Below the pieces are notes generated by a model. It had not been told where the DNA came from. It did not search any database and saw nothing but the letters and a program-made list of their open reading frames with translations. Positions 27,268 through 37,336 of a DNA stretch of 64,000 nt are shown piece by piece. This DNA is from Betaproteobacteria bacterium (GTDB lineage Bacteria > Pseudomonadota > Gammaproteobacteria > Burkholderiales > Ga0077523). How positions within the stretch are numbered: the first letter of the stretch is position 1; every line of letters begins with the position of its first letter. The DNA lies in NCBI GenBank assembly GCA_016713305.1, contig JADJPK010000009.1:310001-374000 (forward strand). Direction: 5' to 3'. A program made the translations under genes and the position numbers.

Positions 27268-27494
27268 CCGCAGCTCGGCGTGCGCTGTACATGCCAGGTC
27301 TGGTGGCGCTTCAACACAATCCTGCTCTGAAGGTGTTCGGCGAACGACTCATCGCCAACGGACTGGCAAAGAAGGCGGTGATCACGGCGGTGATGAGAAA
27401 GCTCGTCCATCTCATCTACGCCGTGGTCAAGTCAGGCCAACCCTTCGACCCCAACTATCACCGCCAGGGGGTTGCTATTCAAGACGGTATCTGA
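27268..27494 (+). pseudogene. IS110-family transposase, C-terminal fragment
   Basis: The frame reads ARRALYMPGLVALQHNPALK, then ERLIANGLAKKAVITAVMRKL and a stop at 27494. This is the conserved C-terminal end of IS110/IS1111 transposases (RALYM-x-x-LVA-x-x-HNP; AxMRKLL). The N-terminal DEDD domain is absent: the 111-bp kinase-derived segment replaces it. Inactive remnant. Confidence 0.8.
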
Positions 27495-27546
27495 CCCTAT
27501 TCCCACCACCGCCAGGGACTTGCTATTGAAGACAGTATCTGACACC
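27459..27546 (+). repeat. Imperfect tandem repeat, period 48 bp
   Basis: Units at 27459-27497 and 27507-27546 share CACCGCCAGGG, TTGCTATT, AAGAC and GTATCTGAC with about four mismatches. They lie at the 3' end of the IS110 fragment and just beyond it, so they may be two nested element ends. Confidence 0.7.
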
Positions 27547-27578
27547 TGCTCGTGCTGCGCCCTCGACGGAACATACGA

Positions 27579-28136
27579 TCAGAACCATCCGCAGTTTGGA
27601 TTCGGTCCGAAGGCTGGCCCTTCCGCTGAAAGCTGTCTATCTCGGCGCCCCTGGGGGCCGACCGCAAACTGCGAACCAAAACGCGATCTGCCTTCAGAAT
27701 CTCTACAGCCAAGCTTTACATCACTCCCACCATCTTTGGCGCTAAGTAGTGCGCAATAGTCTGAGGTGGCATCTGGACTCAACGCTGTTTCATAACTTCT
27801 CGGATGCTGTGGGTTCCCGCCGAAGACGATCCAGCACAACTTCGTGTCCGCGGCTCTCTTGTCTATAGGATGACAAGCCACCTTATCGACACTGAATTCC
27901 TGGCGCTCGTCTTTGCACCACCCGGGTTCTCTGCAAAAGAACACTCGCGGTCCCTTTGAATGACATTCTCCAGCGACGTCACCGTTTTGATCACGAAGTT
28001 GCAGGCCAACCTTGCCTTGGCAAGCTTTGTCAACGTTCTCAGCCATGAACAAATATGTGCCCTGCGGGCAAGTCGGGCTCGTTGCACAGCCGCCTGCAAC
28101 GAGGCTTAGTGTCACAAGTAGGACTTGGGTCTTCAT
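27579..28136 (-). CDS. Cysteine-rich putative lipoprotein
   Basis: 185 residues from ATG 28136, nine bases after AGGAG; an in-frame ATG at 28145 is too close to that site. The signal (MKTQVLLVTLSLVAGGC) has a lipobox AGG-C at residue 17, so lipid modification and outer-membrane attachment are expected. The mature part has about ten cysteines (CPQGTYLF, CHSKG, CREPGWCKDE, CHPIDK, KLCWIVFGG) consistent with disulfide bonds in the periplasm. No family recognised. Base composition is lower in GC than the surrounding core genes. Confidence 0.6.
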   Translation of the reverse strand: MKTQVLLVTLSLVAGGCATSPTCPQGTYLFMAENVDKACQGKVGLQLRDQNGDVAGECHSKGPRVFFCREPGWCKDERQEFSVDKVACHPIDKRAADTKLCWIVFGGNPQHPRSYETALSPDATSDYCALLSAKDGGSDVKLGCRDSEGRSRFGSQFAVGPQGRRDRQLSAEGPAFGPNPNCGWF

Positions 28137-28287
28137 GGCATGCATCTCCTGTTCAAAGTAGGCGGTGACGCTGCAAAGGGGCACGACAATTTCCACTTTC
28201 CCAACGAGCAGGCAATGGGGTGAAGAACGACCGTACGCGGCATAAACGGTGCCGTAACCGCTGGATGGCACGAGGCATGATCGGGCG

Positions 28288-29676
28288 TCAATTCTTGAAG
28301 TGCATATCAATGACTTCTTCAAAGAACTGCCTTCCCAATACATCTAGCTTATCTTCCCGCAGATGGCCAATTCTGCTTCTAGAGACAAACTTCTCCTCCG
28401 TGGGTTTGTAGCCGATTTCTACCATCGTTGGAACATTCGGTGCAGTAATGTGCTCAAGTCTCTGGAAGCGAAAGGATCCAATTCCTTCCTCCCTCGAAAC
28501 AGAAAGTGAGACATCGCAGTGCCGTTTCAGGTGAAAACTGGGGGAACCAAAGAAGAAGAGATATCGGGCAGATTTTTCACCTGCCCGGAAATCCACTCGG
28601 AAGAACCAAGTCTTCTTTGTAGATTCTCCAGCCTTAAGGCTTAAGTACTTCTCAAACTCAAGCGTTCCAAAATCCTTGAAGTAGACGTTGGCAATCTGTG
28701 CCATCTCGTCAAGCATAGCTGCCGTTTGTTTGAAGTACCCTTTGAGCAGATCCATCGCGCTTCGCCAAACCTCATACTCATTGGCGGCCTTAATCTTCTC
28801 ACGGGCAGTGAACTTGTCCGCCAACGTCGCAAGCCATTCCGTCTTCTCTCGTTGCTCTTCTGCAGCACGTGAATATTCTTCAAGACTTTCGTGAATGCAT
28901 TCCGTCAGCAATGTGAGAAAGCTGGAGAGATCGGATTCCTGAGATTCTTCAAGCGCGTCGTAATAGCGCAGTCGATCTTCCTTTGCGATGATGGCTATGG
29001 GAAATCCGAACCGCATAAGAATGACGTTCATTAAGAGACGCCCGACTCGCCCATTCCCGTCGACAAATGGATGGATCTGGACAAACCACGAGTGTGCTAC
29101 TGCCGCGTTTAGGAGTCCTTGCTGGTCGCCAAGATCGAAATGCCCAAGAACACTGGCATTCCTGGCCAATCGCCAAACTGATGCATCTGAGAGTTCAGTG
29201 ATTCCGGTGCTGGGGGCTTGTATTTGGACCCTGAGATCTCCACTTGAACTGAGCGATACACGCCCGCGTTCGCGTCATCGATGCCCTTAAGTACGAGAAA
29301 GTGGAGTTGGCGAACATCTGCCTCGCTGATCGGCCTTAATGGATTTCCGGCTAGTTCCTCTAGGAAGTCGAGGGCTTGAGAGAGGTTCTTAGCTTCCGCC
29401 TGGTCTTTGAGGGGTCGTCCGGTGAGCGTTAGGCCAAATTCAACAATCTGTCTGGTTTCTCCGACCGAAAAGAACGTTTCCTCGATGGCGTTGGGATTTG
29501 TGATAGATATTCTTTACTCAGGAAATAATTTATGTGCGTATCGTGTGCAGGACTTCAGGCGTCAATCTGCCACTTCCCCTAAGCTCCCGAACGGCTTGCT
29601 CTAGCTGCTCAATTGACTGCTCGAGGAGATCGGCATAGCTAAATGGTGTTGACGGAATGTCTCTTAGATCGTCCAT
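28288..29676 (-). pseudogene. Fic-family protein with two frameshifts
   Basis: Joined frames give about 460 residues from ATG 29676 (MDDLRDIPSTPFSY). N-terminal part in two frames (LHTIRTHINYFLSKEYLSQIP, then AIEETFFSVGETRQIVEFG with the FxVGE-like helix, GIDDANAGVYRSVQV), then the Fic core HPFVDGNGRVGRLL (HPFx[D/E]GNGRxxR) intact. Fic proteins transfer AMP from ATP to Ser/Thr/Tyr of targets. The SVGETR helix could be an (S/T)xxxE(G/N)-like inhibitory motif but is not a clean match. Frameshifts near 29488 (GGG run) and 29213 (GGGGG run) may be sequencing indels. After the core a long C-terminal extension has no family I recognise. Confidence 0.8.
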
Positions 29677-29940
29677 TACTTGTGCCCCACGTCTTGCCAA
29701 TACATGCCACATGCCAACTCAAGAAAGAGGTCGACTTTGAAGCCCGACTGTAGGCCGACGCAACCCACGCACCCTCCGGAATATAGACGCGGCATAGCGT
29801 GTCAATTCATTTCGACACCTGGTATCTGCATCAGATTTTAAGGGACAGCATGTTTATTGAGCTGCACGATTGAGTCCTCAAAGGGGAGCCAATGGGCTCC
29901 AACTTGGTTCACGGGGAACTTCGGGTCTCTGGACAGTGAC

Positions 29941-30104
29941 GGGCGCCGGGGTCGGGTCTTGCATTCACGCATGGCCACTAGCCTCCACGCCGCCCCCCTT
30001 CCACAGTTCAACAACACCACTCATCCCACGCCACCGGCCAGTGATGGCAGAGTCGTCGAATGCCGATCTCGGCTCAAGACCTATTAGTGGACAGGCGCCA
30101 TTTT
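29941..30104 (+). repeat. Island dispersed repeat, copy 3
   Basis: Nearly identical to copy 2 over its first 85 bases, and like copy 1 continues with GCTCAAGACCTATTAG, TGG insertion, and ACAGGCGCCATT. Same orientation as the other copies. The surrounding 29677-30185 stretch has no other credible gene. Confidence 0.85.
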
Positions 30105-30185
30105 CCCAGTTGAATTTAACGACTGGTTCGAACCGCGAGAAACCCAGGACACTCCAACGTGCACGTTGCCACCATTTCGTCGGCA

Positions 30186-30437
30186 TCACGGGGGCCAAAC
30201 AGTGCGTCGTGCCAAGAGACTCAGGATCAGCGTACGTTCTCCGACCTTTCGGCTTCCGGTAACGAACTGAAACAAAGGTACTAGACGCTCCCTGTCAATG
30301 CGATACCTCATAAAGAAGCGAAGAAGTTCGAGAAAGGAATGCGGTGTAAATGAAGCTTGATCAACGAACACCAACATCTCCTCCCCTCGACCAACAAATC
30401 CTTGAAACCCGGGAATTGATTCCAGCCACCCAACCAA
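30186..30437 (-). CDS. Hypothetical small protein, doubtful
   Basis: 83 residues with a plausible protein-like pattern (LVFVDQASFTPHSFLELLRFFM, YRIDRERLVPLFQFVTGS), but no recognised family and no clear ribosome-binding site. It lies between repeat copies 3 and 4. May be a fragment of a larger gene. Confidence 0.35.
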   Translation of the reverse strand: MVGWLESIPGFQGFVGRGEEMLVFVDQASFTPHSFLELLRFFMRYRIDRERLVPLFQFVTGSRKVGERTLILSLLARRTVWPP

Positions 30438-30716
30438 GTCGTAGTTCTAGTCTATCGACATTCATCAATCACTCTCTCGTGCCCACGGGGTAAAGGCCGC
30501 AGAACGGGGTCGCCATAGCGGAACGGATCCTGTAACCGCCCATGACATTCTTGCCTCCCGCCCCCCCCCTCTTGCACAGATCGCCTACAACGCGCGTCGA
30601 ACCACTGCCCGATAGCGAGTCTGGTCAAGTGCAGATGTCGGCTCGCGACCTGTAAGACGGTGCATGAACCGCAACAAGCTTCCACTGGACCATTCGCATT
30701 GCAGATAACGCCCCTC
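30438..30716. other. Non-coding stretch with dispersed repeat copy 4
   Basis: Contains the most diverged repeat copy (30555-30660) immediately after the antitoxin stop, and nothing else I recognise. Confidence 0.5.
30555..30660 (+). repeat. Island dispersed repeat, copy 4 (diverged)
   Basis: Aligns with copy 1: CTCTTGCACAGATCGCC, CGCGTCGAAC, GCGAGTCTGGTCAAGTGC, GGCTCGCGACCTGTAAGAC against the corresponding bases of copy 1, with roughly 70 percent identity by eye. Same orientation. Confidence 0.65.
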
Positions 30717-31031
30717 TCACGCGGCGACTTCCAGCAATACCTCAGGATGCTTGTCCGCAATTCTCAAGAGCGTTTGTGCCGCGCCGGAGGGTTCTCGGCG
30801 CCCCTGCTCCCACTGCTCCAGGGTTCTCTTCGATACCCCTAGCACCGCTGCAAACTGTGCTTGCGACAGGCCGCTCTTCATTCGGACACGCACCACTTCC
30901 GAGGTCGGTTTCACCGCCACCTTTCGGCCCCCACCTCTCTTTATCTCTTTGACTCCGTCGAGGACTTCCTGCCAAACATCACGCGTGGCTTCCAGCTTCG
31001 CCAATTCCTTCTGGGAGAGTTTCTTAATCAT
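30717..31031 (-). CDS. HigA/NadS-type antitoxin (XRE family HTH)
   Basis: 104 residues. An N-terminal charged helix (MIKKLSQKELAKLEATRDVW) is followed by an XRE-type helix-turn-helix (MKSGLSQAQFAAVLGVSKRTLEQWEQGRREPSG, about 52-84). This arrangement is that of antitoxins paired with RelE/HigB2-type toxins. ATG 31031 lies inside the toxin's last codons (8-nt overlap), so the two are translated together, toxin first, as in higBA pairs. It should bind the palindrome upstream of the toxin and repress the operon. Intact. Confidence 0.88.
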   Translation of the reverse strand: MIKKLSQKELAKLEATRDVWQEVLDGVKEIKRGGGRKVAVKPTSEVVRVRMKSGLSQAQFAAVLGVSKRTLEQWEQGRREPSGAAQTLLRIADKHPEVLLEVAA

Positions 31032-31338
31032 CGCGGAACGCCTCCAACAACTGTTTCAGTATCCTGCCCGGAACATTGTCCAGATTCGCCTTGGCGTAGA
31101 GAGTCAGCAACCAGATCTCCTCCGGCGACCTATGCACGTAATAGATCACACGGAGTCCACCTCGCTTTCCCATACCTGATCTCGACCACCGTACTTTCCG
31201 CACACCGCCAGAGCCCGGGACAATAGCCCCTGCACTCGGATTCAGAATCAAGAATTGCCGGAATTCGGCAAACTCGTCCTCATCCAGATAGGCGGGACGA
31301 TAGCGTTCGAAAGCGGCGGACTCGAAGAAAGTGAACAT
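31024..31338 (-). CDS. HigB2/RelE-family toxin
   Basis: 104 residues from ATG 31338 (MFTFFESAAFERYRP). Typical features of the RelE/HigB2 mRNA-interferase class: an N-terminal E-x-x-F start, DDEFAEFRQFLILNPSAG helix, then the core GVRKVRWS, GKRGGLRVIYYV and LLTLYAK strands, all expected for a ribosome-dependent endoribonuclease. Starting here, rather than the 42 codons further upstream in the open frame, places the promoter and palindrome correctly. First gene of the toxin-antitoxin operon, partner overlapping by 8 nt. Confidence 0.87.
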   Translation of the reverse strand: MFTFFESAAFERYRPAYLDEDEFAEFRQFLILNPSAGAIVPGSGGVRKVRWSRSGMGKRGGLRVIYYVHRSPEEIWLLTLYAKANLDNVPGRILKQLLEAFRDD

Positions 31339-31344
31339 GGTCCG

Positions 31345-31374
31345 AATATACGCCTTAGGCGTATTTCTCGCCAA
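31345..31374 (-). promoter_or_regulatory. higBA-type promoter with 17-bp palindromic operator
   Basis: On the minus strand: -35 TTGGCG (31374-31369), 18-bp spacer, -10 TATATT (31350-31345). The operator ATACGCCTAAGGCGTAT (31348-31364) is a perfect 8-bp inverted repeat around a single central base and overlaps the -10 and the spacer. The -10 ends 6 nt before the toxin ATG, so transcription should start at or next to the start codon, giving a leaderless message. Confidence 0.65.
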
Positions 31375-31478
31375 GCACCTCACCCTTCGACGGAAAGCGG
31401 ATATCTCCAAGACTGCATCGACGACTTCTTCGGGTCCGGGACCGCCCCCCGTCGCGGCCCGCATTGCTTTCGCCCCCG

Positions 31479-32476
31479 GTAGTACACTCCCCGCACCCTC
31501 TTCCCCGCGAGGTCCCGGAATGCGCCGCTTCCCTCATTTCGTCCCCGCCGGTGTCATTCCGGCCACTCTGCTCGCCCTGCACGAAGACCTGAGCATCGAC
31601 GAACGGCAGACACGCCGTCACCTGCGTGACTGCGCGTTGATCGAGGGCGTGAGTGCGGTGACGGTCAACGGACATGCCTCGGAAGTTCACGCCTGTACCT
31701 TCGATGAGCAGCGCATCCTGGCCATGTCGCTGGAGGAAGTGGGGGACCGGGTTCCGCTGATCAACGGCGTGTACGCCGATGGCAGTGTGGAGGCCGCCCG
31801 GATCGCGGCGATGGCAGACAAGGAAGGCGCCTCGGCGCTGCTGGTGTTCCCTCCCAACAGCATGTCGATGGGCGGGCAGCTTCGGCCCGAGATGGCCCTC
31901 GCGCACTTCCGCCGCATTGCGGACGCCACGGATCTGCCGATCATCGCCTTCCAGTACCCCATGGGCGGCGGCCTGGGTATCCCTTCGACACCCTGCTGCG
32001 CATGTTCGAGGCGGTGCCCACGATCCGCGCGATCAAGGATTGGTCGAACGATGCGATGCTGCACGAGCGGCACATCCGCTCGTTCCAGTCCCTGCCCCGC
32101 CCCGTGAACGTGCTCACCACGCATTCATCGTGGCTGATGGCGTCGCTGACCATGGGTCCCAACGGCCTGCTGTCCGGGGCCGGCAGCGTCATCGCCGATC
32201 TCCAGGTGGCGCTGTTCCGTGCGGTGAAAGCCGGGGACCTCAAGGCGGCGCAGGCGATCAACGACCGCATCGTGCCGCTTTCTCAGGTGTTCTACGCCGC
32301 CCTTCCTGGACATGCACAACCGCATGAAGGAAGCCCTGGTGCTGCTGGGCCGCCTGGACAAGGCGGTGGTGCGGCCGCCCTTGGTGAAGATCACCGATGC
32401 CGAGATCGGGCGTCTCAAGGCGGCGCTGGATCAGGCCGGTATCGGGCGCGAAGGCGCGTTGAAGCGCGCGGCCTGA
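31479..32476 (+). pseudogene. Dihydrodipicolinate-synthase-like gene (copy 2), two frameshifts
   Basis: From ATG 31520 the product matches the DHDPS/NAL aldolase family. The N-terminal half (to PIIAFQYP) equals copy 1, and the rest continues in a second frame from about 31977 (LLRMFEAVPTIRAIKDWSND, with the family Schiff-base Lys in IKDWS) and a third from about 32300 (FLDMHNRMKEALVLLGRLD ... ALKRAA) to a stop at 32476. Joined length about 318 residues, normal for the family. Each shift needs one added base, at GGG and CCC runs, so it may be an intact gene with sequencing errors. It converges with the monooxygenase. The duplicated block is 31479-31951. Confidence 0.82.
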
Positions 32477-32509
32477 ACCGACCGCGCGCCTCGAGAATCC
32501 CGACCGGCC

Positions 32510-34170
32510 TCAGCCGGTCGATGCCCGCCACGCCCGCCTCCCGCCGAAGGCCGACAGGCGCTGTGCAGAAAGCGTCTCGGCGGCACGGAGGTTCCGGGCC
32601 TTGCCGTGCTCGTCCAGCGTGATGCCGTGTTCGCGGAACCAGTTTGCGACAGCGTCGACCGTGAGCGCGCGACCGGCCAGCGCCACGTGGCCGTCGGGCC
32701 GGAGCAGGTAGAAGGACGGCACGGGAATGCCTGCGGCGGCGAGCTTCTCCCTGTTGTCTTCCTTCGCGTCCACCTCGATCCAGTCGATGCCGCTTGCTCC
32801 GTCCTTCGCCCCCGGCGGCACCGGCTGTCCGACCGCCAGCACGCTGAACCGTGAATCGTTCAGCCTGCCGAACAGATCCTCCGACCGCCCCTCGGCACCG
32901 AGACGCAGCCGCATCCACGGAAAGCGATCCCCAGCGCGCGGCGCGCCGTCGGGATGCTCACCGAGGTTCTGCGACAACACGCTGCGGCGATAGCGGATGC
33001 CCACCTGCGAAATGGTGCGGAAGGCGAGCCGACGCAGTCGCCTGGATCGCATCGCCAGGGCCATCAGGCGAGCGGCGACGCGGGTACGGATGAACGACGC
33101 GATCGGGCCTTCGGACACGACGAGCTGGAACAGGCGGTCGGTCGTGCGCAGCAGGCGCTGGGTCATCGGCATGCGTTCCTGCTCGTAGGTGTCTAGTAGC
33201 GATTCCCCCGCCTGGCCGTTGAGGACCCAAGCGAGTTTCCAGGCGAGGTTGTAGGCGTCCTGCAAGCCGGTGTTCATGCCCTGCCCGCCGGCGGGACTGT
33301 GGATGTGGGCGGCGTCGCCCAGCAGGAAGCAGCGTCCCGCCCGGAAGCGCTCCGCACTCCGGTGGTGGATGCGGTACACGGAGAACCAGTGGCACTGCGC
33401 GAACCGGATCGCGGCGCCCGCCTCTCCCAGGATGGACGGCACGACGTCCTCGAACGTCACGTCGTCGCGGTTGCGCAGCGCCTTGGGCAGGATGCCGATC
33501 ACGCGCCACGCGTTCTCCCCCCGCATCGGAAAGAACAGGTGAAAGCCATCGGGCCAGAGGTAGATGTTCAACTCGCCCGGCCGCATCGGCCCTTGCGCGA
33601 CCGTGTCCGCGACAAAGAACGTCTGTTCGTAGGGCGCGCCGGGAATCCAATGCCGTTCAGGCGGCGCACCGCGCTGTGGGCGCCGTCGCAGCCGCACACG
33701 TAGGCGGCCCGCACCGTGCTCGTCGATCCGTCCGGCGTCCGGAGCGTGGCCCGTTCGTGATCCGCGGCATGCTCCAGCGCGGTCAGTTCGGTGTTCCAGT
33801 GGATCTCCACGCCCCCTTGCCGCAGATGGCCGCCGAGAATGCGCTCGTTCTCGTCCTGGCCCAGCATGAGCACGAAGGGAAAGGCGCTGATGTCCTGGCC
33901 GATGTCACCGAGCGGAACGCGCGCCGTCGGACGGCCGCGTGCCCACAGATTCGCGGCCGTGCCACGCTGCCCGAGCGCCAGGGCCTGGTCCGCCACGCCC
34001 AGCTTGCGATAGATCTCCAGCGTGCGTGCCTGCACGGCCATGGCCCGCGATTGCTGGGCCGGCCCCGAGTGCCGGTCGACGATCGTCACGCGCACGCCGA
34101 AGCGGGCGAGCTGGTTGGCCATCATGAGGCCGGTCGGGCCGGCCCCCACCACGAGTACGTCCGTTTCCAT
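32510..34170 (-). CDS. FAD-dependent aromatic monooxygenase (PheA/TfdB type), single frameshift
   Basis: N-terminal part from ATG 34170: GAGPTGLMMANQLARFG (FAD-binding GxGxxG), VDRHSG, and GCDGAHSAVRR (the DG motif). It continues in another frame with the GD motif FLLGDAAHIHSPAGGQGMNT and a C-terminal thioredoxin-like domain (FSVLAVGQPVPPG, YLLRPDGHVALAGR). Class-A flavin hydroxylases use NAD(P)H and O2 to hydroxylate phenolic or related rings. The frames join near 33641-33648, where one base is missing from a CCC run. Joined length about 550 residues. It lies 42 nt downstream of the RND pump, same strand, so perhaps co-transcribed. Confidence 0.85.
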
Positions 34171-34212
34171 GTCAGTTCCTTGTTTCCAGGGTTCGAGTCG
34201 TTGTCGGTCTTG

Positions 34213-37200
34213 TCATGCCCGCGGCACGTCGAGGGCCGGTCCGGAGGTGCGGGCTGACCGCCCGCTCCCGAACAGCTTCGCGATCCTCGCCTTGGCGTCG
34301 TCCACGACGGTGAAGACCACGGGCACGTAGAACAGCGAGAGCACGGTGGAGGTGATCAGCCCGCCCACCACCGCGATGGCCATCGGCGCGCGGAAGTCGG
34401 CGTCGGCGCCGATCTTGAGCGCGATGGGCACCATGCCCGCACCCATGGCCACGGTGGTCATCAGGATCGGCCGGGCGCGCTTGAGGCACGCGTCGAGCAG
34501 CGCTTCGTTGCGCGGCACGCCGCGCTCGATGGCCACGAGCGCGTACTCCACCAGCAGGATCGAGTTCTTGGTCACGATGCCCATCAGCATCAGGATGCCG
34601 ATGATGGCCGGCAGCGAGAGCGCCTCGCCGCTCAGGTACAGCAGACCGAGCGCTCCGCCCAGCGACAAGGGCAGCGCCGCCATGATGGTCATGGGCTGCG
34701 CAAAGTCGTGGAACAGCAGCACGAGCACGCAATACACGAGCACGATGCCGGCCACGATGGCGATGGCGAACTCGCCGAAGAGCTCGTTCATGCGCTCCGC
34801 GTCGCCGTACGCCTTCTGCTTCACCTCCGGCGGCAGGTTGCGCATGGACGGCAGCTTCTGGACCGCTTCGGTCACTTCGCCCAGCGGGGCACCGGCCACG
34901 TCCGCCTTGATGCTCACGCTGCGCCTGCGGTCGAAGCGCGTGATCTGCGCGGCGCCGCTGCCCATCTCGAGCGTCGCCACAGATTCCAGGGGCACGCTGT
35001 GGCCGTGGGTGCCCGGCACCTGCAGGAGCTTCAGTGCATCGAGGTTGCCGCGCGCGGAGTCCTCGAGCTGGGTTCTCACCGGAATGCTGCGCTCCTCCAG
35101 GTTGAACTTCGGCAGCTGGGCGGACGTGTCGCCCAGCGTGGCCACCCGCACCGTGTCGGCGATGTCCGCCACCGTCACGCCCAGGTCGGCCGCCCGGTCC
35201 AGCGCGGGGCGGATCGTCACCTCGGGCCGGCGCACCGACGAACTCGCCGCCGCGTTGCCCACGCCCGGCACGCTGCGCATCTCGCGCTCGACGGCCTCGG
35301 CCGCGCGGTCCAGCACCGCTGCGTTGTCGCTCACGAGCACGATGTCCAGCGTTTCGCCGGCATTGCCGGCGCCGAAGCGCACGCGCAACCCGGGAATGGT
35401 CTTGAGTTCCTCGGCGATGCGCAGCTCGAACTCGCGCTGAGATGCGGTCCGCTTCGATTCCGGCACGAGCTTCACGGTGAGCGTTCCGGCCCGGACTTCG
35501 CCGTTGCTGCTGGTTCCCAGCGCATCGGTCTGCGCGCCGTTGCCGATCGAGCTCAGGATGCCCACGACCTCCGGCTGCGCGGCGATGAGCTTGCGGGCCC
35601 GTTCGGCCGCCTGGACGGTCTGTTCGAGCGGCGTGCCCGGGGGCAGCTCGAAATTGAGGGTGGACAGGCTGCGGTCGGACGCCGGGATGAACGTGGTGGG
35701 CAGCAGCGGCAGCAGCGCGACGGACGCGGCGAGCAGGCCCAGACCCGAGGCCAGCGCCAGCCCACGGCGGCGCAGCCCCCACTTCACCAGCGCTTCATAC
35801 CGGCCGGCGAACCGCGACGGGCGTTGCGCGTGAGCGAGCGGCTTCAGCAGATAGGCGCCCATCACCGGCGTGAGCAGGCGGGCCACCAGCAGCGAGATGA
35901 CGACCGCGATGGCGACGGAGATGCCGAACTGGCGGAAGAACTGGCCCGGCACGCTGGACATGAAGCTCACCGGCACGAAGACCGCCACGATGGTGAGCGT
36001 GGTGGCGACCACGGCCAGGCCGATCTCGTCCGCCGCTTCCAGCGCGGCCTTGAACGGCGACTTGCCCATGCCGATGTGCCGCACGATGTTCTCGATCTCC
36101 ACGATCGCGTCGTCGACCAGGGTGCCCACGACGAGCGACAGCCCCAGCAGGGTGATGAGGTTGAGCGTGAAGCCCAGCCACGACATGAAGATGAAGGTGG
36201 GGATCACCGACAGCGGCATCGCCACGCCCGCGATCAGCGTGGCGCGCCAGTCGCGCAGGAAGCCGTACACCACCACCACGGCCAGGATCGCGCCCAGCAC
36301 CAGCGCCTCCACCGAGGCGTTGTACGACTCCTTGGTGAAATCCACGGTGGAGTTGAACTGACGCACCTCCAGTTCGGGATGGTCGCGCGACAACGACTCG
36401 ATGGCCGATTCCACGCGCCGCGCGACATCCACAGACGACGATCCGATGGCACGCAGCACCTGGAAGGCCACGACGCGCTCGCCGTCGACGAAGGCATCCT
36501 GCGTGCGGTCCTCCATGGTGTCTTCCACCGAGCCCAGGTCCGAAAGGCGCAACGTGCGTCCGTCACGCAGGGTGATCTGCGTGGCACGCAACGCCTCCAC
36601 GCTGCCCGCCGAGCCGAGCGTCCGAATGCTCTGCTCCATGGATCCGACCGTCGCCTTGCCGCCGGGCACGTTGGTGTTGACGGACTTCAGCTGGCGGCTG
36701 ACTTCGGCCGCCGTGATGCCGTAGGCGGTCAGCCGGTCCAGGGCGAGGCGGATGCGGACTTCGCGGTCGACGCCCCCCACACGCACCACCTGCCCTACCC
36801 CCTGCACCGACAGCAGCGTCTTGGAGACCTCGTTGTCGACGAACCAGGAAAGCTGCTGCGGCGTGGCGTTCTTGCCGCGCACCGTGTAGGTCATCATCGG
36901 CCCGCCGGTGGTGGTGATCCGCGTGATCACCGGCTCGTCGATGCTGCCGGGCAGTTCGCCCCGCACACGGGTCACGGCGTCGCGCACGTCGTTCATCGCG
37001 CGGTCGATGTCCTTGCCGAAGACGAACTCCACGGTGGTGACCGACACGCCGTCGGTCACCGAGGAGACGATGTGGGCCACGTCGCCCACCGTCGCCACCG
37101 CGTTCTCCACGGCACGCGTGACGTCGGTTTCCAGCTCGGCTGGCGCAGCGCCCGGATCGCGGATGGTGACGGTCACGACGGGAATGTCGACGTCGGGGTA

Positions 37201-37336
37201 CTGGTTGATGCCCAGCTTGCCGAAGCCCACCAGGCCGGCGAACGTCAGCAGAATGAACAGCAGGATGGCCGGGATGGGATGCCGGATCGACAGGGGCCGA
37301 CCAGTTGCTCACGCTGGATGCGGAATTCGTGCTCAT
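34213..37336 (-). CDS. RND efflux pump inner-membrane permease (AcrB/MexB-like), N-terminal frameshift
   Basis: The long frame has 1005 residues but starts after the first membrane helix. The missing start is in another frame: ATG 37336 (MSTNSASSVSNW), then near 37293-37298 one C must be added to continue SIRHPIPAILLFILLTFAGLVG into GFGKLGINQYP. Typical HAE-family features follow: PDVDIPVVTVT, GVDREVRI, the two TM4 aspartates in TLVDDAIVEIENI, and two porter halves. It is a proton-driven exporter. The start overlaps the adaptor's stop by 4 nt (ATGA), so the two are one operon. Substrate not readable. Confidence 0.92.

Noticed and set aside
27459..27546. CRISPR array
   Set aside because: Only two units of an imperfect 48-bp tandem repeat with a 9-bp gap, no spacers and no cas genes.
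30120..30140. tRNA fragment (GGTTCGAACC) near repeat copy 3
   Set aside because: The stem does not pair and no acceptor or anticodon arm can be built around it.
21795..30660. Integron attC sites in the dispersed repeats
   Set aside because: One copy has paired ATTCAAC/GTTGAAC-like sites on the minus strand, but copy 1 and copy 4 lack them and no integrase gene is visible.
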